DNA from: Acetobacteraceae bacterium
Lineage (GTDB): Bacteria > Pseudomonadota > Alphaproteobacteria > Acetobacterales > Acetobacteraceae
NCBI GenBank assembly: GCA_027311485.1
Contig: DAICYU010000078.1
Coordinates: forward strand, 1-11,542
Length of the DNA stretch: 11,542 bases
Direction of reading: 5' to 3'
Under the pieces are notes generated by a model. That model did not search any database, had not been told where the DNA came from, and worked only from the letters and a program-made list of their open reading frames with translations. Made by a program: the position numbers and the translations under genes. Shown here piece after piece: positions 1-6,218 of the stretch; position 1 is the first letter of the stretch; the number at the start of each line of letters is the position of its first letter.

Positions 1-1224
1 AGCGAGGTTCGCCGGGGTGCGGTCGCCGGCGACCACCGTGCGGCCATAGGCGGGGATGGGTGGAATCGCATCCTGCGCCAGGGGTTGCATGCGATGTTTC
101 CGCTGCAACGCCGCCTCGATATACGGCGCCAGCTCCGCCTGTTTGCGCGACGCCCGCTCGGCCTGATCCGCCTTCAGCACCGGCATCACCTCGGCGGCGA
201 ACAGCTCCAAGGACGCGATAATGTCCTCATGCGTGTTGCGGCCCGCCTGCTGGACGAAGATTACCTGATCGACGCCGGCGTCCTGATACTGTCTCAGCCG
301 CTCAATCAATTGCGCGGGCGTGCCGATGCCATTGCCAACCGAGGGTGGCAGCGCGTCGCGCGCACGCTCAAACCGTTGCCACACATTGGTGACGCCGGGA
401 ATGTGCTCCCCGTAGACGTAATGGTGGCCCAGGGCGAAGCCGAAATACTGGAAGCCTTCCTGGCCGCGGCGCTTGGCCTCCTCCTCATCGTGATGGACGG
501 AAAAGCCGGTGGCCATGGCGATGTTGGCGTTCACCGCGTGGCCGATCGGCACACATTCGTCCGACTTGATGATGTCGTAGTATTCGCCGGCCCATTTCGC
601 CGCGTCGGCAGGATCGACGAAGGCGAAGGCGAGCGCGCCGACGCCGTTGCGGGCCGCGGTATGGATCGTCTCCCGATTGGAGCATGCGAGCCACAGCGGC
701 GGGTGCGGCTTCTGCATCGGCTTGGGAATGACGTTGCGCGCCGGCATCGAGAAGAACTGGCCCTGGAAGCCGGGATAGGGCGCCATCGTCATCATGTTGG
801 CGGTCTGCTCGGTCGCCTCGGCCCACATCAGCTTTTTCTTGTCGGGGTCGATGTTGAAGCCTTCGAGTTCGGCGCGGGACGCCGAGGAGCCGGTGCCCCA
901 TTCGCAGCGACCCGAGGAGACCAGATCGAGCATGGCGATGCGTTCGGCGACGCGGGCGGGCGGGTTGTAGCCGGGCGGCGACAGGACGACGGCATGGCCG
1001 ACATGGATCTGCCGGGTGCGTCCGGCGGCGGCGGCCAGGAACACCTCGGGCGCGGAGTTGTGTGAATACTCCTCCAGGAAGTGGTGTTCGTTGGCCCAGA
1101 CGTAGTCGAAGCCGAGCCGGTCGGCGACTTCGACTTCGGCGAGTGCGTCCTGGACCATCCGGTGTTCGGAGTCCTCGGTCCAGGGACGGGGCAGTTGCAG
1201 CTCATAGATCAGGCCGAACTTCAT
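1..1224 (-). CDS. LLM-class flavin-dependent oxidoreductase (luciferase-like), 3' end truncated by window edge
   Basis: The minus-strand frame stays open from an ATG at 1224 to the left edge (408 codons, no stop), so the C-terminus is outside the window. The N-terminus MKFGLIYELQ, then EHHFLEEYSHNSAPEV (about residues 46-61), the HVGHAVVLSPP strand (about 75-85) and RVAERIAMLDLVSSGR (about 91-106) are typical of bacterial luciferase-like (alkanal/limonene monooxygenase type) TIM-barrel proteins. Such enzymes use reduced flavin, usually FMNH2 from a partner reductase, and oxygen, and act in the cytoplasm. The start is supported by AGGAGG seven bases upstream; another ATG four bases further upstream is out of frame. 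It lies 89 bp downstream of the LivG-like ATPase on the same strand, suggesting co-transcription and perhaps oxidation of something that transporter imports (inference). The substrate cannot be read from sequence. The family call is secure; the exact function is not. Confidence 0.9.
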   Translation of the reverse strand, partial: MKFGLIYELQLPRPWTEDSEHRMVQDALAEVEVADRLGFDYVWANEHHFLEEYSHNSAPEVFLAAAAGRTRQIHVGHAVVLSPPGYNPPARVAERIAMLDLVSSGRCEWGTGSSASRAELEGFNIDPDKKKLMWAEATEQTANMMTMAPYPGFQGQFFSMPARNVIPKPMQKPHPPLWLACSNRETIHTAARNGVGALAFAFVDPADAAKWAGEYYDIIKSDECVPIGHAVNANIAMATGFSVHHDEEEAKRRGQEGFQYFGFALGHHYVYGEHIPGVTNVWQRFERARDALPPSVGNGIGTPAQLIERLRQYQDAGVDQVIFVQQAGRNTHEDIIASLELFAAEVMPVLKADQAERASRKQAELAPYIEAALQRKHRMQPLAQDAIPPIPAYGRTVVAGDRTPANLA

Positions 1225-1255
1225 GCATGGGCCTCCTGCGTCTTGTCGGTTTCCT

Positions 1256-1267
1256 TACTGATCAGTA
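1256..1267. promoter_or_regulatory. 12-bp perfect palindrome between the ABC ATPase and LLM genes
   Basis: TACTGATCAGTA is a perfect 12-bp palindrome about 30 bases upstream of the LLM start codon, inside the 89-bp gap. It could be an operator half of the LLM gene or chance; no promoter boxes can be assigned around it with confidence. Confidence 0.25.
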
Positions 1268-1313
1268 GCCGATGCGGGATGGCGGGTCCAGCGTTCGGTC
1301 CTGCGGGGCGGGC

Positions 1314-2093
1314 CTACGCCGCGGTTCCCAGGTAGGCGCGGATGACGTCGGGGTTGCGCTGCACCTCCTCGGGCCGGCCATCGGCGATTTTGCGGCCGAA
1401 ATTCACCACCACGACCTTGTCGGAGACCGACATCACCAGGCTCATGTGATGTTCGACCAGCAGCACGGTGACGTTCTGCACATCGCGCACGCGGCGGATC
1501 TGACTTTCCAGCACGTGCACTTCCTCGTGGTTGAGGCCGGCGGCCGGTTCGTCCAGCAGCAGCAGCTTGGGTTCCGCCGCCAGGGCGCGGGCGAGTTCGA
1601 CACGCTTGCGGATCGGGAACGGCAGACCGGCGACGGGGCGGTTGGTGAAGGCCGTCAGGTTCATGAACTCGATCAGGTCCATCGCCTTGGCGCGAGCGGC
1701 CACTTCCTCCCGCCCGACCATGGGTGGGCGGAAGGCGTTCATCATGAAGCCGGCATGGGTCTGGCTGTGGCGGCCGACCATGACGTTGTCCAGCACCGTC
1801 AGGTTGTCGAACAGCGCCACGTTCTGGAAGGTGCGGCCGATGCCGATGGCGGCGATGCGGTGGCGGGGGAAGCCGAGGATCGACTTGCCCTCAAACAGGA
1901 TATCGCCGGCGTTGGGCTGGTAGAGGCGGCTGAGGCAGTTGAACAATGTTGTCTTGCCGGCGCCGTTGGGGCCGATCAGGCCGGCGATCTGGCCGGGCAT
2001 GACGTCGAACGTGATGCTGTCCAAGGCGACGACGCCGCCAAAGCGAATGGTAATACCCTGAACCGACAGAAGCGGCTGCCCGACCTGCGCCAT
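1314..2093 (-). CDS. livG: LivG-type branched-chain amino acid ABC transporter ATP-binding protein
   Basis: A 259-aa cytoplasmic ABC ATPase that would power import through LivH/LivM-type permeases. Visible motifs are Walker A GPNGAGKT (residues 41-48), Q-loop Gln90 in GRTFQN, Walker B LLLLDEP (177-183), D-loop AAGLNHEE (184-191) and the switch His at 215/216 (VEHHMS). The GRTFQN...L(F/T) region and the C-terminal GRPEEVQRNPDVIRAYLG are typical of the LivG/BraF branch. The ABC signature is unusual: where LSGGQ or the LivG variant LPFG is expected, it reads LPFPIRKRVELARA (157-170), with Pro-Ile replacing the Gly of the signature. The start at 2093 has GGAGG about 12 bases upstream. No permease, LivF or binding protein is in the window; they may lie left of the LLM gene. 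Liv-type systems import many amides, carboxylates and aromatics besides amino acids, so the cargo is open. Confidence 0.88.
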   Translation of the reverse strand: MAQVGQPLLSVQGITIRFGGVVALDSITFDVMPGQIAGLIGPNGAGKTTLFNCLSRLYQPNAGDILFEGKSILGFPRHRIAAIGIGRTFQNVALFDNLTVLDNVMVGRHSQTHAGFMMNAFRPPMVGREEVAARAKAMDLIEFMNLTAFTNRPVAGLPFPIRKRVELARALAAEPKLLLLDEPAAGLNHEEVHVLESQIRRVRDVQNVTVLLVEHHMSLVMSVSDKVVVVNFGRKIADGRPEEVQRNPDVIRAYLGTAA

Positions 2094-2147
2094 GAACCGA
2101 AGTCTCCTCCCTGCACGGTGCGGGCCGTTCGGCGACCCTGCTGCGTG

Positions 2148-2184
2148 TTGCGCCTAAACTGCGCAAGAGCGGCGATTGGCGCAA
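2148..2184. promoter_or_regulatory. Operator-like inverted repeat cluster in the divergent intergenic region
   Basis: TTGCGC, a 7-base spacer, then GCGCAA (2148-2166) forms a perfect 6+6 inverted repeat. A further GCGCAAG occurs at 2179-2185, 18 bases after the first GCGCAAG. The element sits in the 191-bp gap between the divergent LivG-like and VOC genes, where a shared regulator would bind. No regulator gene is in the window and no promoter boxes are clear. Confidence 0.35.
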
Positions 2185-2259
2185 GCACCTACTTGCGGCA
2201 GGCTGCCTACACGTTTGCCTGTCGGTCGGGGGGGCGAACGGCCGGGCGGCTTTTCAGGT

Positions 2260-2271
2260 CCGGCGCGCCGG
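2260..2271. promoter_or_regulatory. 12-bp GC palindrome just upstream of the VOC gene
   Basis: CCGGCGCGCCGG is a perfect palindrome ending 13 bases before the VOC start codon. It occupies the place where a Shine-Dalgarno sequence would be expected and none is obvious. In RNA it could form a short hairpin; in GC-rich DNA it may also be chance. Confidence 0.2.
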
Positions 2272-2284
2272 GTTAGCGTTTGCC

Positions 2285-2695
2285 ATGTCCATCTTCCAGT
2301 TCGACCATATCCACCTGCGCAGCGCGGACCCCGACGCGATGGCGCGGTTCTTTGAGACGATGTTCGACGCCGAGGTGACGCGCGGCATCTATCCGCCCGG
2401 CACGCTGTATCCCGGCCAGGAACGGATCATGCTGCGGGTGGGCGGGCAGAAGATCCTGATCGCGCCCACGCACCCGCATGACCGGATGACTCCGGCGCCG
2501 GCCTTCCCGTACTACGGGCTGGAGCATATCGGCTTCACGGTCGCCGATCTGGACGCCGCGATCGCCGGGCTGCGGGACAAGGGGGCGGCGGTCGCGGTGG
2601 GGCCGCTGACCCGCGATGCCGGCACCTACCTGGCCTTCATTCGCGGGCCGGAAGGGATCATGGTGGAGCTGGTTCAACAACGCCGTCCAGGATAA
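2285..2695 (+). CDS. VOC family (glyoxalase/dioxygenase-fold) protein
   Basis: A 136-aa protein with the two-module beta-alpha-beta-beta-beta layout of the vicinal oxygen chelate superfamily: module 1 starts FDHIHLRS (residues 6-13) and module 2 LEHIGFTVADLD (79-90). Candidate metal ligands are His8 (or His10), His81 and Glu128 (IMVELVQ), as in glyoxalase I-like, epimerase or dioxygenase members. The length is normal for a single-domain VOC protein, and no signal peptide is present, so it is cytoplasmic. The ATG at 2285 gives a clean N-terminus although the ribosome binding site is weak. Its TAA ends four bases before the start of the aldo/keto reductase, so the two are almost certainly co-translated. 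VOC proteins cover lyases, isomerases, dioxygenases and resistance proteins, so the reaction cannot be named. Confidence 0.85.
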   Translation: MSIFQFDHIHLRSADPDAMARFFETMFDAEVTRGIYPPGTLYPGQERIMLRVGGQKILIAPTHPHDRMTPAPAFPYYGLEHIGFTVADLDAAIAGLRDKGAAVAVGPLTRDAGTYLAFIRGPEGIMVELVQQRRPG

Positions 2696-2699
2696 TTCC

Positions 2700-3665
2700 A
2701 TGCAGCTGCACCCATTCGGTCCCCTGTTCCCGGTTTCCACGCTGACCCTCGGCGGCGGCGGTCTGGGCATGCTGTGGGGCCAGACCACGTTCGATGAATG
2801 CGTCGCCACCGTGCACGCCGCCGTCGCCGCCGGCATCAACCTGCTCGACCTTGCGCCCCGGTATGGCGACGGGAAGGCGGAGCGTGTGGTGGGCGAAGCG
2901 TTTGGCGGCCGGCTGCCGGCGGGTGTGTTCATCACCAGCAAGTGCAACCTGGGCAATCCGGGCGCGGAGCGGGTGGAGCGGGTGCTGCGCCAGTCGATCG
3001 AAACCAGCCTGCGCCTGCTGCAGCGGGACAAGCTGGATATCTTCTTCCTGCACTCCAACCTGGTGGCGGACGGGCATCCGATGTGGAACGCGCCGGATGT
3101 CAGCCGGCTGACTCCGCTGCCGCTGTTCCGCAGCCATGTGCGCCCGGTGTTCGAGAAATTCGTCGCCGAGGGGCTGATCGGCGCGTGGGGGCTGACCGGG
3201 ATCGGCCATCCGGATGCGATCATCGAGGTGCTGCATGAGGACCCGAAGCCGGCGGCGGTGCAGTGCATCGCGAACCTGCTGGACTCGCCGGGCGGGCTGA
3301 AGTTCTTCGACGGTCCCGCCAAGCCGCGTGACGTGATGGCGGCGGCGCGGGCGAACGGTGTCGGCGTGATGGGCATCCGGGCGGTGCAGGCGGGGGCACT
3401 GACCGCGGCGATCGACCGGGACCTGCCGGCGGATCATCCCGAGGTGCTGGATTACGCCCGCGCCGCCGGGTTCCGGGCGCTGTGTGCGGAGATCGGCGAG
3501 GACCCCGCGATTGTCGCGCACCGGTATGCGCTGGGACTGCCGATCGACACGCTGGTGCTGGGCGTGAAGAACCGGGCGGAACTGGCCGGCTGTATCGCCG
3601 CGGCCGACGCCGGTCCGCTATCGGCCGAACTGATGGCGCGGGTTGATGCGAGCGTGACCGGCTGA
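2700..3665 (+). CDS. Aldo/keto reductase
   Basis: A 321-aa cytoplasmic NAD(P)-dependent oxidoreductase of the aldo/keto reductase superfamily. The catalytic tetrad is visible: Asp50 (NLLDLAPRYG), Tyr55, Lys81 (ITSKCNLG) and His118 (IFFLHSN). The N-terminal LGGGGLG (residues 18-24), the ERVVGEAF helix after Tyr55 and a C-terminal cofactor region with LGVKNRAEL are as expected, and the length is typical. I chose the ATG at 2700 over the in-frame upstream ATG at 2616 because the latter would overlap the VOC gene by 80 bases, while 2700 lies four bases after the VOC stop with AGGA about nine bases upstream. It resembles the D-threo-aldose/L-fucose dehydrogenase-like branch by general layout, but substrate assignment is inference. 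Pairing with a VOC enzyme suggests a small catabolic or detoxification route for a hydroxyl- or carbonyl-bearing compound. Confidence 0.9.
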   Translation: MQLHPFGPLFPVSTLTLGGGGLGMLWGQTTFDECVATVHAAVAAGINLLDLAPRYGDGKAERVVGEAFGGRLPAGVFITSKCNLGNPGAERVERVLRQSIETSLRLLQRDKLDIFFLHSNLVADGHPMWNAPDVSRLTPLPLFRSHVRPVFEKFVAEGLIGAWGLTGIGHPDAIIEVLHEDPKPAAVQCIANLLDSPGGLKFFDGPAKPRDVMAAARANGVGVMGIRAVQAGALTAAIDRDLPADHPEVLDYARAAGFRALCAEIGEDPAIVAHRYALGLPIDTLVLGVKNRAELAGCIAAADAGPLSAELMARVDASVTG

Positions 3666-3676
3666 CAAACACCGCT

Positions 3677-3708
3677 CCGCCCGCCGGATGGGTCCGGCGG
3701 GCGGGTTT
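3677..3708 (+). terminator. Strong intrinsic-type hairpin after the aldo/keto reductase
   Basis: A perfect 12-bp stem (3677-3688 with 3693-3704), closed by a four-base TGGG loop and followed by GTTT, begins 11 bases after the aldo/keto reductase stop. The T-tract is short but the stem is very stable. It probably ends the VOC/aldo-keto reductase transcript and separates it from the convergent quinoprotein operon. Confidence 0.7.
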
Positions 3709-3750
3709 CAGGCTCGGCATATCAATCAAAGCCCGGGGCGCTGTTGGTTT

Positions 3751-3801
3751 GCGCGCGACCGCCCCGACGGCCGCGCGCTTTCCGTACGGCCTTTCAGGCC
3801 G
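3751..3801 (-). terminator. Two tandem hairpins downstream of the quinoprotein operon
   Basis: Immediately after the stop of the minus-strand PQQ dehydrogenase, CGGCCT/AGGCCG (3787-3792 with 3796-3801) forms a perfect 6-bp hairpin with a 3-base loop. A second stem of ten pairs (3751-3760 with 3769-3778) follows, containing one G-U wobble on the minus-strand RNA. Neither is followed by a T-run on the minus strand, so if they terminate the operon they may need Rho or act as 3' mRNA stabilisers. Confidence 0.4.
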
Positions 3802-3807
3802 CCGGGT

Positions 3808-5532
3808 TCAATGCTTGACCGCGAAGACCCAAACGACGCCGCCCTGCGGCACGTCCGGGTTCACCTTCATGTCGGTCTTGGCGAGCATGTCCTGGATACG
3901 CTGGGCATCGACGCCCCAGCCAGACTGGATAGCGACGTATTCGGTGCCGTCGACCTCATACGCCACCGGCATGCCCATGATGCCGGAGTTGGTCTTCTGC
4001 TGCCACAGCAGCTCTCCGGTCTTGCCATTGAACGCACGGAACATGCGGTCGTTGGTGCCGCCCACGAAGACGAGATCGCCGGCTGTCGTCAGCACTGAAC
4101 CGAACAGCTGCGAGCCCTGGAACGGATGCATCCAGGCCTGCTTGCCGGTCTCGGGGTCCCACGCCTGCAGTTCGCCGATATGCTGCTTTTGCGGCAGCAG
4201 CTTGGCATTGTCGGCGTCGGCGCCCAGCCAGATCTGGCCAACGACGAGCTTCTGCTTTTTGCCTTCCAGCGACTCGCACATGTTGTTGTTGGCGGGAATG
4301 TACAGCAGCTTCGTATCCGGATTATACGCCGCTGCGGGCCAGTCCTTGCCGCCCCACAGGGACGGGCAGAACGACACGTTCTTGCCGGTCGTCGGCTTAT
4401 GCTCGGGGTCGACGATGGGGCGCCCGGATTCATCCAGTCCCTTGAAGGCGTTCTGGCCGACGAAGGGCTTGCCAGACACGAAGTGGATGCCCTGGTCGTC
4501 CTGCTTCAGGACCCACAGGTATCCGTCGCGACCGGGATGCACCAAGCCGTCGAAAGGCTGGCCGTTGTGGTTCATCTTGATCAGCATGGGCGAGTCGATC
4601 TCATCCCAGTCCCACGAATCGTTCTGGTGGTACTGGTGGTAACCGACCATCTTGCCGGTATCCGGATTCAGCGCGATCACCGAGCTGGTGAACAGGTTGT
4701 CACCCGGATGCTGGTCACCCGGCCACGGCGCCGCGTTGCCGACGCCCCAGTAGGCGATGTTGCGCTTCGGATCGTAGGTGCCGGTGATCCAGACGGAGCC
4801 GCCGCCGGTCTTCCAGGCATCGCCCTGCCAAGTGTTGCTGCCGGGCTCTCCGGGGGCCGGAATGGTGTAGGTGCGCCACAGTTCCTTGCCGCTGTCGGCA
4901 TCGAAGGCCGCGACATAGCCGCGCACGCCGAATTCGCCGCCGGAACCGCCGACCATGACCTTACCGTTCACCACCAGCGGTTCCAGCGTCATGTACTGGC
5001 CCTTCTGGTAGTCCTGGACCTTGGTGTTCCAGACTTCCTTGCCGGTCTTCGCGTCAATGGCGATCAGGTGATCGTCGGTCGCGGCCAGGAACAGCTTGTC
5101 GCCCCACATCGCAACGCCACGGCTGGTCGGATGCAGCTGGAACAGGTCTTCCGGCAGCTTGTGCTTGTAGCGCCAGATCAGGTCGCCGGTCTTGGCATTC
5201 AGCGCGAGCACCTGCCCGTATGGCGTGGCGACATACATGATGCCGTTGTTCACCATCGGCGGCGCTTCATGCCCCTCGCCCACGCCGGTGGAGAATGTCC
5301 AGACGGGTTCCAGCGACTTCACGTTGTCGACGTTGATCTGCTTCAGCGGGCTGAAGCCGTGGCCGTCATACGTCCGCCGATACAGAAGCCAGTTGCCGGG
5401 CTCCGGATTTTCCAACCGTTGCTGCGTAACCGGGCTGTAGTTATCCACTTCCCCTGCGGTCGCTGCCACCGTGCCGGCACCCAGCAGCGCTGCTGCGACC
5501 GTTGCCAGAAAAATTCTCTTGTTTCCACCCAT
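3808..5532 (-). CDS. PQQ-dependent methanol/ethanol-family dehydrogenase, lanthanide-type, lacking the vicinal Cys pair
   Basis: A 574-aa periplasmic quinoprotein that would oxidise an alcohol (or aldehyde) with PQQ. A Sec signal peptide ends near ATA at residue 26. The eight-bladed propeller shows repeated A-x-(D/N)-x-x-(T/S)-G-K/D/E motifs ending in Trp (about 110-120, 158-168, 209-219, 457-467, 500-510). Predicted cofactor and metal residues are Glu89 (HEAPP), Arg138 (SRG), Glu200 (GGEFG), Asn266 (GVGNAA), catalytic Asp308 and Asp310 (SWDWDEID). Asp at catalytic +2 marks lanthanide-dependent enzymes (XoxF, PedH) as opposed to calcium MxaF/ExaA types. The vicinal disulfide normally above PQQ is absent: Gln132-Leu133 stands where CysCys is expected, while the second conserved pair (Cys389, Cys419) is kept. 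No CxxCH is fused, so it is not a quinohemoprotein. An AAGGAG site lies eight bases before the ATG. It is the last gene of the operon, after the Rieske gene. The family is certain; the substrate is unknown. Confidence 0.94.
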   Translation of the reverse strand: MGGNKRIFLATVAAALLGAGTVAATAGEVDNYSPVTQQRLENPEPGNWLLYRRTYDGHGFSPLKQINVDNVKSLEPVWTFSTGVGEGHEAPPMVNNGIMYVATPYGQVLALNAKTGDLIWRYKHKLPEDLFQLHPTSRGVAMWGDKLFLAATDDHLIAIDAKTGKEVWNTKVQDYQKGQYMTLEPLVVNGKVMVGGSGGEFGVRGYVAAFDADSGKELWRTYTIPAPGEPGSNTWQGDAWKTGGGSVWITGTYDPKRNIAYWGVGNAAPWPGDQHPGDNLFTSSVIALNPDTGKMVGYHQYHQNDSWDWDEIDSPMLIKMNHNGQPFDGLVHPGRDGYLWVLKQDDQGIHFVSGKPFVGQNAFKGLDESGRPIVDPEHKPTTGKNVSFCPSLWGGKDWPAAAYNPDTKLLYIPANNNMCESLEGKKQKLVVGQIWLGADADNAKLLPQKQHIGELQAWDPETGKQAWMHPFQGSQLFGSVLTTAGDLVFVGGTNDRMFRAFNGKTGELLWQQKTNSGIMGMPVAYEVDGTEYVAIQSGWGVDAQRIQDMLAKTDMKVNPDVPQGGVVWVFAVKH

Positions 5533-5585
5533 CGTGACTTCTCCTTCTGCTTATCGTTACGTCTTATTTATGTTTGCGTTCGTCA

Positions 5586-6215
5586 TCACATGGTCTGTTG
5601 CACCATCCCGACTTTGCCGATGAAACCTCCCGCCACTTGTGGCTTGCCATCACTGATCTTCAACGGGAGCGCGGCCAGTTGCCGCGGCGCCGGCCCCCCA
5701 ACGACCTTGGCATTGTGCCGCGGATCGTATTCCGACTGATGACATGGGCAGTGCAGCACCTGCCTGTCCGTGATCCAGCCGGTAACCGTGCATTGCGCGT
5801 GGGTGCATATCGCCGAATAGGCGACGATCCCGTCCGCCGCGTGCGGCTTGGTCCGCGGCCCCAGGGCCGCAGGGTCGAACCGCATCAGCAGGACCTGATT
5901 GAGGCGGGACCCGTCGCGCGGCAGCTTGGTCGCGGGGTCGATTGCCCAGGCGATGACCGGCGGGTCGCCGATTTTCATTTCGGCAGCGGTAATCAGGCTG
6001 CCTTCCTGATCGCCTTCCGCGCGAATCAGAAAATCCCCCGGCTGCGGCCGCATCATTCGTTTCGGATCATCACTTTCCGCCCGGGCGGCGATCGGCATCA
6101 GGCCGACGGCAACAGCCGCCCCCGCCTGCAGCAGGCGACGCCGAGCGGAATCGATCGCGGGGGGGGTGGCGTTGTTGATGGTTGCGGAACAACAACATGT
6201 CTTTTCAGTCGTCAC
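5586..6215 (-). CDS. Tat-exported Rieske 2Fe-2S protein
   Basis: A 209-aa protein with a twin-arginine leader (SARRRLLQAG, residues 23-32, followed by a hydrophobic stretch to an ARA site near 46) and one Rieske domain. The cluster motifs are CTHAQC (137-142) and CPCH (156-159). Cys137/His139 and Cys156/His159 would hold the cluster, while Cys142 and Cys158 could form the disulfide typical of high-potential bc1-type Rieske proteins. The leader may be cleaved or kept as a membrane anchor. The start is GTG at 6215, three bases after the preceding gene's stop, with GGGAG about 10 bases upstream. Oddly, the n-region carries three consecutive cysteines (residues 7-9). No cytochrome b or c1 is in the window, so this is not part of an ordinary bc1 operon. 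Its place between a cytochrome c and a quinoprotein suggests a role in carrying electrons from the dehydrogenase (inference). An arsenite-oxidase-small-subunit-like role is less likely without the large subunit. Confidence 0.9.
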   Translation of the reverse strand: MTTEKTCCCSATINNATPPAIDSARRRLLQAGAAVAVGLMPIAARAESDDPKRMMRPQPGDFLIRAEGDQEGSLITAAEMKIGDPPVIAWAIDPATKLPRDGSRLNQVLLMRFDPAALGPRTKPHAADGIVAYSAICTHAQCTVTGWITDRQVLHCPCHQSEYDPRHNAKVVGGPAPRQLAALPLKISDGKPQVAGGFIGKVGMVQQTM

Positions 6216-6218
6216 GCT

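Noticed and set aside
85..1065. Long plus-strand open frame of 326 codons
   Set aside because: It is an antisense shadow of the LLM oxidoreductase: Arg/His/Gly-rich, without family motifs, while the opposite strand encodes a recognisable protein.
2616..2699. Upstream in-frame start for the aldo/keto reductase
   Set aside because: It would overlap the VOC gene by 80 bases and add a non-homologous extension; the ATG at 2700 fits the family N-terminus and gene spacing.
4126..5739. Plus-strand open frame of 537 codons
   Set aside because: It lies antisense to the PQQ dehydrogenase and crosses into the Rieske gene; composition is that of a GC-rich third-position shadow and no motif is visible.
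5586..6215. Ordinary cytochrome bc1 operon Rieske subunit
   Set aside because: No cytochrome b or c1 gene is adjacent on either side; neighbours are an unknown secreted protein and a quinoprotein.
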